A DNA stretch of 64,000 nt from Pseudomaricurvus sp033283335 (GTDB taxonomy: Bacteria > Pseudomonadota > Gammaproteobacteria > Pseudomonadales > Cellvibrionaceae). The DNA lies in the NCBI GenBank assembly GCA_033283335.1, contig JAWMQP010000006.1:62001-126000 (forward strand). The letters run 5' to 3'. A program made the position numbers and the translations under genes. The notes under the pieces were generated by a model. It was not told the DNA's origin, searched no databases, and saw nothing but the letters and a program-made list of their open reading frames with translations. Shown here in pieces: positions 59,761-64,000 of the stretch; positions within the stretch are counted from its first letter, which is position 1; each line of letters opens with the position of its first letter.

Positions 59761-61065
59761 TTACTGCTGTAGGGATGAAAATGTTTTACCTTCGCTGGCC
59801 AGGCTTTGCAGCAATGGCGACATCTGGAAGTTGTCGCCCAGTCGTGCGCGGTGTGTTTGCAGTCCATTGACTATGGTTTGTAGCCCAATAGCGTCAGCCC
59901 AATACAGTGGGCCACCACTAGCTTTGGGCCAGCCGTAACCGTGTATCCAGACCAGGTCGATATCGGACGGCCGCTGCGCGATGCCCTCTGCAAGAATGTT
60001 GGCGGCTTCGTTGATCATGGGGTAGAGCAGTCGCTCGACAATTTCCTCGGGATGGATTTGGCGCAGGGGTTGGCCGCTGGCTGCTGCAAATCGATTGATA
60101 ATGTCTTCTACCTCAGTCGACGGGTGCGGCCGGCGTTCGTCGTCGTAGTCGTAATAGCCCTTGCCGGTTTTCTGGCCGCGTCGGCCTTGTTCACACAAGA
60201 TGTCGCGAATGCTGGCGCTGTTGGAAGAGGCGCTGTTCCAGCCGAGGTCCAGTCCGGCAAGGTCAGACATTTGGAAGGGTCCCATCGGCATGCCGAAGTC
60301 CGTCAGCGCCTTGTCGATCTGCCAGGGTTTTGCGCCTTCCATCAGCAGTGCCTGGGCTTGCCGTTGGCGAGGTGCCAGCATGCGATTGCCGATAAAACCA
60401 AAGCATACGCCGGACACGACCGCCACCTTGCCAATACGCTGTGCCAGTTGTAAGCAGGTGGCGAGCACGCTTGGGCTTGAGTGAGCGGTGCGCACAATTT
60501 CAAGCAATTTCATAATGTTGGCGGGTGAAAAAAAATGCAGCCCGACGACCGACTCAGGTCGTCGGGTCATGGCGGCCATGTCGTCGATATTCAGGTAGCT
60601 GGTGTTCGAGGCAAGAATGGCGTCGTCTTTGGCTAGCTCGTCCAACTGCTGAAACACCGCCTTCTTAATGTCCATGTCTTCAAATACGGCTTCGATGATC
60701 AGGTCGCAGCTGGACAGGTCGCTGTAATTGAGGGTGGGTGTCAGGTGGCTTAAGGCTGCTGCCGCTTCGGTGTCAGTCAGGCGCCCCCGCTCTACGCTGC
60801 GTTGGTAATTTTTCTGCATGTTGGCAACGCCTCGCTCCAGGGCAGATTGCTCTCGCTCAACCAGAATGACATCAAGGCCGGCGCTGAGAAAATTCATTGC
60901 GATACCCGCACCCATGGTGCCGGCACCCAGAATACCCACGGTGCAAATTTCCCGGATGGGTTGGGTGCTGGGGATGCCGTCAATGTGATGTGCGGCCAGG
61001 TGGGCTTGCCGTAAATGGTCTTCGGGAGTGTTGGTGCCAAACGGTTCGGTTATTGAGTCGGTCAT
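59761..61065 (-). CDS. 3-hydroxyacyl-CoA dehydrogenase without hydratase domain
   Basis: This 434-residue enzyme has the NAD-binding motif VGILGAGTMGAGIAMNFLSAG, SNTSYLNIDDMA, the catalytic His in VGLHFFSPANIMKLLEIV and two C-terminal 3HCDH domains, ending in WIHGYGWPKASGGPLYWAD. This is the C-terminal architecture of FadB/FadJ multifunctional proteins but lacks the N-terminal crotonase. The lost hydratase activity may have come from the gene whose tail remains at 59632. It oxidises 3-hydroxyacyl-CoA to 3-ketoacyl-CoA. Confidence 0.9.
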   Translation of the reverse strand: MTDSITEPFGTNTPEDHLRQAHLAAHHIDGIPSTQPIREICTVGILGAGTMGAGIAMNFLSAGLDVILVEREQSALERGVANMQKNYQRSVERGRLTDTEAAAALSHLTPTLNYSDLSSCDLIIEAVFEDMDIKKAVFQQLDELAKDDAILASNTSYLNIDDMAAMTRRPESVVGLHFFSPANIMKLLEIVRTAHSSPSVLATCLQLAQRIGKVAVVSGVCFGFIGNRMLAPRQRQAQALLMEGAKPWQIDKALTDFGMPMGPFQMSDLAGLDLGWNSASSNSASIRDILCEQGRRGQKTGKGYYDYDDERRPHPSTEVEDIINRFAAASGQPLRQIHPEEIVERLLYPMINEAANILAEGIAQRPSDIDLVWIHGYGWPKASGGPLYWADAIGLQTIVNGLQTHRARLGDNFQMSPLLQSLASEGKTFSSLQQ

Positions 61066-61285
61066 CGGGGTTCCCTATCGTCTTGTTTTGCAAAGGTTTT
61101 ATGTTTTTTTAAGAGTAGAGGTTTCGCATACCCAATATTCTATAAAATATATTGACTGTTGATTTATCTTGGCTTGGTCGAGTTTATACCTTGTATTGCC
61201 TGTTATTGTAAACCATAGTATGTTTGCTTTCGGCATACCCAAAAAACGAATAACTCAAATAACGCAAAGACGAGGGAGGTGTGGC

Positions 61286-63163
61286 ATGGCTGGATCTGCT
61301 ATGTCGGATGGGCAGGCGCAATCAATCGGAAAAGAGCCGTCAGCTAAACAAAAGCCGTCAGCTGAACAGGTGCCTACAGCTGAGGGCAAGGACTCAGCGG
61401 TTCCCGATAGGGAGCTGACAGCCGAGGACAAGCTGGCGGCTGCCATCGGTGAGGGTTGGCCAGCGGTTTCCCTGCAGGAATGCCAGAGCCGTTTGTGTGC
61501 GACGGGCGAGCGCTTTGAGATGGAGTGGCAGGACATTCGCGGGGTTCGCACGCGGGTTTGGAAGAATGTGCCGAGCAGCTTGGCGGCCCTGGCCGAGATT
61601 GGTCGAGAGCATGGCGAGCGGCTGATAACCATCTACGAGGGTGAGCGGGTCAGTTATGACGCCTGGTATCGAGCGGCGGCACATCTGGCGCACCGACTGT
61701 CGGCGGCAGGGGTCACGAAGGGAGATCGTGTCGCGCTGGCTATGGGTAATCTGCCCGAATGGCCGGTGGTGTTTTTTGCGACGGTGAGTCTGGGGGCGAT
61801 CATTGTCCCGTTGAATGCCTGGTGGATGCCGCAGGAATTGCTGTATGGCTTGACTGACAGCGGTGCCTGCACGCTGGTGTGTGACCCGGAGCGTTTTGAG
61901 CGGTTGCAGGGTGAGTTGTCTGGTCTGCCGGAACTGCAAACGGTGTTGGTAAGCCGCTCGGTGCAGGCGTTGCCGGACGGGGTGCAGCACCTGGAAGACT
62001 GGATCGGATCGCCTGACCAGTATCGGTTGTTGCCGGATGTTTCCCTGCCGGTGGTGGAGTTGTCGCCGGAGGATGAGGCAACCCTTTTCTATACCAGCGG
62101 TACCACTGGCAAGCCAAAAGGGGCGGTGGGAACGCACCGCAATATTCTCACCAATATTTTCTCCAATGCCTATTCGGCGGCGCGCGCGGCGCTGCGGCGT
62201 GGCGAGGAAGTGCCGGAGCCTGAACCTAAGGTGTCTCTGTTGGTGATTCCCCTTTTCCATGTGACCGCCTGTAACGCCGGCATGATGGGGGCCATTTATT
62301 ACGGCCACACGATGATTTTTATGCCGGGTTGGGACCCGGTTAAGGCCTTCGGCATTATTGAGCGGGAAAAGGTCACCTCCACCGGCGGGGTGCCAACCAT
62401 TGCCTGGCAGCTATTGGAGCACCCGGAGCGGCACAAGTTTAATTTGAGCTCTATCGAGGCGGTGTCTTACGGCGGAGCGCCTGCGGCGCCGGAACTGGTG
62501 CTGCGCATCCATGAAGAATTTGGCGCGCTACCGGCGACAGGCTGGGGTATGACGGAGACCTCTGCCACGGTCACACTGCTGTCTTCCGAAGAATACCTCA
62601 ATCGCCCTTCCAGTTGTGGGCCCGCCGTGCCAGTTGCCGATCTTAAAATTATGGACCTTGAGGGCGAGCGTGAGCTGCCTGTGGGTGAGGTGGGTGAACT
62701 GTGGGCCAGAGGGCCGCAAATTGTGATGGGCTATTGGGGCAAGTCGGAGGCGACAGCCGAGACGTTTATTGACGGCTGGGTGCGGACCGGGGATTTGGCG
62801 AAATTGGATGAAGAGGGTTTTTGTTACATCGTTGGTCGCGCCAAAGAGCTGGTGATCCGAGGGGGGGAAAATATATACCCATCCGAAGTGGAGAATGTGC
62901 TTTACGAGCATCCGGCGGTAACCGATGCCGCTCTGGTGGGCATTCCGCACCGTACATTGGGGGAGGAACCGGCGGCGGTGGTGCATCTTGCGCCGGGGGT
63001 GCGGGTGACTGAGGAGGATTTGAAGTTGTGGGTGCGGCAACGGCTGGCCATCTTCAAAACGCCGGTGAAGATCTTGTTCAGCGATACGATTTTGCCGCGC
63101 AATGCCAATGGAAAAATATTAAAGCAGCAGCTCAAGACCTGGTTTGAGGAGTCTCGGCGTTGA
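61286..63163 (+). CDS. Acyl-CoA synthetase (AMP-forming ligase)
   Basis: This 625-residue ANL-family ligase has the P-loop ATLFYTSGTTGKPKGAVGTH, the ATP-binding GWGMTETSATV, and the C-terminal domain with VRTGDLAKLDEEGF, GRAKELVIRGGENIYPSEVE and PRNANGKILK (catalytic lysine). It activates a fatty or other carboxylic acid to its CoA thioester. A low-complexity N-terminal leader (KEPSAKQKPSAEQVPTAEG) of about 50 residues is unusual. The ATG at 61286 follows GAGGGAGG; the longer frame to 61169 is not supported. First gene of a three-gene set. Confidence 0.92.
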   Translation: MAGSAMSDGQAQSIGKEPSAKQKPSAEQVPTAEGKDSAVPDRELTAEDKLAAAIGEGWPAVSLQECQSRLCATGERFEMEWQDIRGVRTRVWKNVPSSLAALAEIGREHGERLITIYEGERVSYDAWYRAAAHLAHRLSAAGVTKGDRVALAMGNLPEWPVVFFATVSLGAIIVPLNAWWMPQELLYGLTDSGACTLVCDPERFERLQGELSGLPELQTVLVSRSVQALPDGVQHLEDWIGSPDQYRLLPDVSLPVVELSPEDEATLFYTSGTTGKPKGAVGTHRNILTNIFSNAYSAARAALRRGEEVPEPEPKVSLLVIPLFHVTACNAGMMGAIYYGHTMIFMPGWDPVKAFGIIEREKVTSTGGVPTIAWQLLEHPERHKFNLSSIEAVSYGGAPAAPELVLRIHEEFGALPATGWGMTETSATVTLLSSEEYLNRPSSCGPAVPVADLKIMDLEGERELPVGEVGELWARGPQIVMGYWGKSEATAETFIDGWVRTGDLAKLDEEGFCYIVGRAKELVIRGGENIYPSEVENVLYEHPAVTDAALVGIPHRTLGEEPAAVVHLAPGVRVTEEDLKLWVRQRLAIFKTPVKILFSDTILPRNANGKILKQQLKTWFEESRR

Positions 63164-63190
63164 GGATGAGTCAAAAATGGAGGAGAGGCA

Positions 63191-63790
63191 ATGCGGTTAC
63201 TGAGTCCCAGGGTTGAGCCTTTAACTGAGGTGGAGTTGGAGCCAGGGCGCCTGGATGAGGATCAAAAGCAGGCGCTGGAGCCCTATGTGCAATCTGGTCG
63301 GGTATTGAATATTTTCCGCACGCTTGCCCGCGCGCCCAAGGCGCTGAAGCGATTCAATCAATGGGGTGGGTATGTGTTGTCGGCGCGCAATGACTTGCCG
63401 CCCCGTGAGCGCGAGTTGGTGATACTGCGCACGGGTTGGTGTTGTCGCTCCGGTTACGAGTGGGCGCAGCACTGTGGCATTGGTAAGCGATGCGGATTAA
63501 CAGCGGCTGAAATCGAGCGCATTAAGGTCGGCAGTGCGAATGAGCATTGGGATGAGCTTGATCGGGCTCTGTTGCAGGCGACGGATGAGCTGGTGGTTGA
63601 TCATTTTATCTCTGAGACCACCTGGTCAAGCCTGTCGGCGCTGCTCACACCCAAGCAGTGTATGGATGTGGTGTTTACGGTGGGGCAGTACACGCAGGTG
63701 TCGATGATGCTCAACAGTTTTGGGGTGCAGTTGGACGAGGGGTTGGAGCTAGATGCGGACTTTCGGCCGCAGGGGCGAGGTGAATTATGA
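63191..63790 (+). CDS. Carboxymuconolactone decarboxylase (AhpD-like) family protein
   Basis: This 199-residue helical protein has the CMD signature LPPRERELVILRTGWCCRSGYEWAQHCGI, with the CxxxxxxxxxH catalytic pattern of AhpD-like proteins modified to Cys-Cys. Such genes occur in acid, steroid and aromatic degradation clusters beside CoA ligases and SDRs. The reaction is unknown. A GGAGGAGAGG ribosome site precedes the ATG at 63191. Confidence 0.83.
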   Translation: MRLLSPRVEPLTEVELEPGRLDEDQKQALEPYVQSGRVLNIFRTLARAPKALKRFNQWGGYVLSARNDLPPRERELVILRTGWCCRSGYEWAQHCGIGKRCGLTAAEIERIKVGSANEHWDELDRALLQATDELVVDHFISETTWSSLSALLTPKQCMDVVFTVGQYTQVSMMLNSFGVQLDEGLELDADFRPQGRGEL

Positions 63791-64000
63791 GTGTGTCCGG
63801 GCGAATGCAGGGGCAGGTGGTGATCGTGGTGGGGGCGGGTCAGGAACCGGGTGACACGGTGGGCAATGGCCGGGCTGCGGCGTTGCTGTTGGCCCGTGCC
63901 GGGGCAGCTGTGGTGTGTGTGGATCGACATGTCGAGCGGGCTGCTGAAACCGCCGCTCTGGTTGAAGCCGAGGGTGGGGAGGCATTGCCCCTGGCGGCGG
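63787..64000 (+). CDS. SDR family oxidoreductase, 3' end cut by window
   Basis: The frame starts ATG 63787, overlapping the CMD stop (ATGA), and runs open to the window end. Visible residues are MSVSGRMQGQVVIVVGAGQE, a glycine-rich nucleotide-binding loop, then NGRAAALLLARAGAAVVCVDRHVERA, where the Asp after beta-2 predicts NAD(H) preference. Only 71 residues are seen. Coupling to CMD and the CoA ligase suggests one catabolic operon. Confidence 0.85.
   Translation, partial: MSVSGRMQGQVVIVVGAGQEPGDTVGNGRAAALLLARAGAAVVCVDRHVERAAETAALVEAEGGEALPLAA

Noticed and set aside
59598..59867. Minus-strand frame over the crotonase tail.
   Set aside because: It is in a different frame from the recognisable crotonase residues and overlaps the dehydrogenase coding end.

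Overview
The window is chromosomal DNA of a moderately GC-rich, heterotrophic, probably marine gammaproteobacterium. No rRNA, tRNA, transposase, phage gene or CRISPR array was seen. The best lineage clue is a fused bioH-bioC gene, an arrangement I know from Saccharophagus and Teredinibacter (Cellvibrionales). Several gene neighbourhoods resemble Pseudomonas (serB beside fimX; bioD, a small ORF, then an acyl-CoA dehydrogenase). I infer a member or relative of the Cellvibrionales, but no species can be named from sequence alone.

Layout. 1-4.8 kb: the 3' part of a sensor kinase, uracil salvage (upp with a divergent NCS1 permease) and a GGCT-like protein. 5-12.1 kb: the TamA-TamB outer-membrane assembly pair and a secreted zinc-protease-like protein. 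12.1-16 kb: an SMR pump, dodecin, a QEGLA/DUF1704 metallopeptidase-like protein, a truncated GFA remnant, a VIT-type metal transporter and rlmJ. 16-18.9 kb: an accessory-looking stretch with a DUF4010-like membrane protein, an orphan protein and a DUF707 protein. 18.9-26 kb: a complete leucine/isovalerate catabolic operon, liuR-liuA-liuB-liuC-liuD-mvaB, with a perfect 16-bp LiuR-type palindrome ahead of liuR. 26-29.2 kb: an FAD oxidoreductase and an OlsF-type bifunctional acyltransferase, with a Pho-box-like promoter.

29-36 kb: a YtjB/AhpA-like protein, serB, a FimX-type degenerate GGDEF/EAL protein and a PilZ-like protein. 36-39 kb: the complete EF-P lysylation core epmB-efp-epmA. 39-43 kb: cysE, srkA, a KAS III enzyme and comF. 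43-47.8 kb: a biotin operon bioB-bioF-bioHC-bioD behind a promoter overlapped by a BirA-type operator. 48-55 kb: a PsrA-type-operator-controlled acyl-CoA dehydrogenase, DUF3094, an Hpt protein, an alanine symporter, a diguanylate cyclase and ansA. 55-59 kb: glutarate catabolism (CoA-transferase, gcdH, divergent gcdR), with two related structured repeats flanking the CoA-transferase. 59-64 kb: a 3-hydroxyacyl-CoA dehydrogenase followed by a crotonase remnant, then an acyl-CoA ligase/CMD/SDR operon that runs off the end.

The main theme is acyl-CoA catabolism (leucine, fatty acid, glutarate), each branch with its own regulator or operator. Second themes are envelope biogenesis and membrane lipid remodelling (TamAB, OlsF) and c-di-GMP signalling. 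I found no clear new multi-gene defence or mobile system. The most promising leads are the Pho-box/OlsF unit, the paired modular repeats, the QEGLA peptidase-like protein, the FimX/PilZ-like pair and two recent-looking gene remnants. All motif matches were read by eye and no database search was run.
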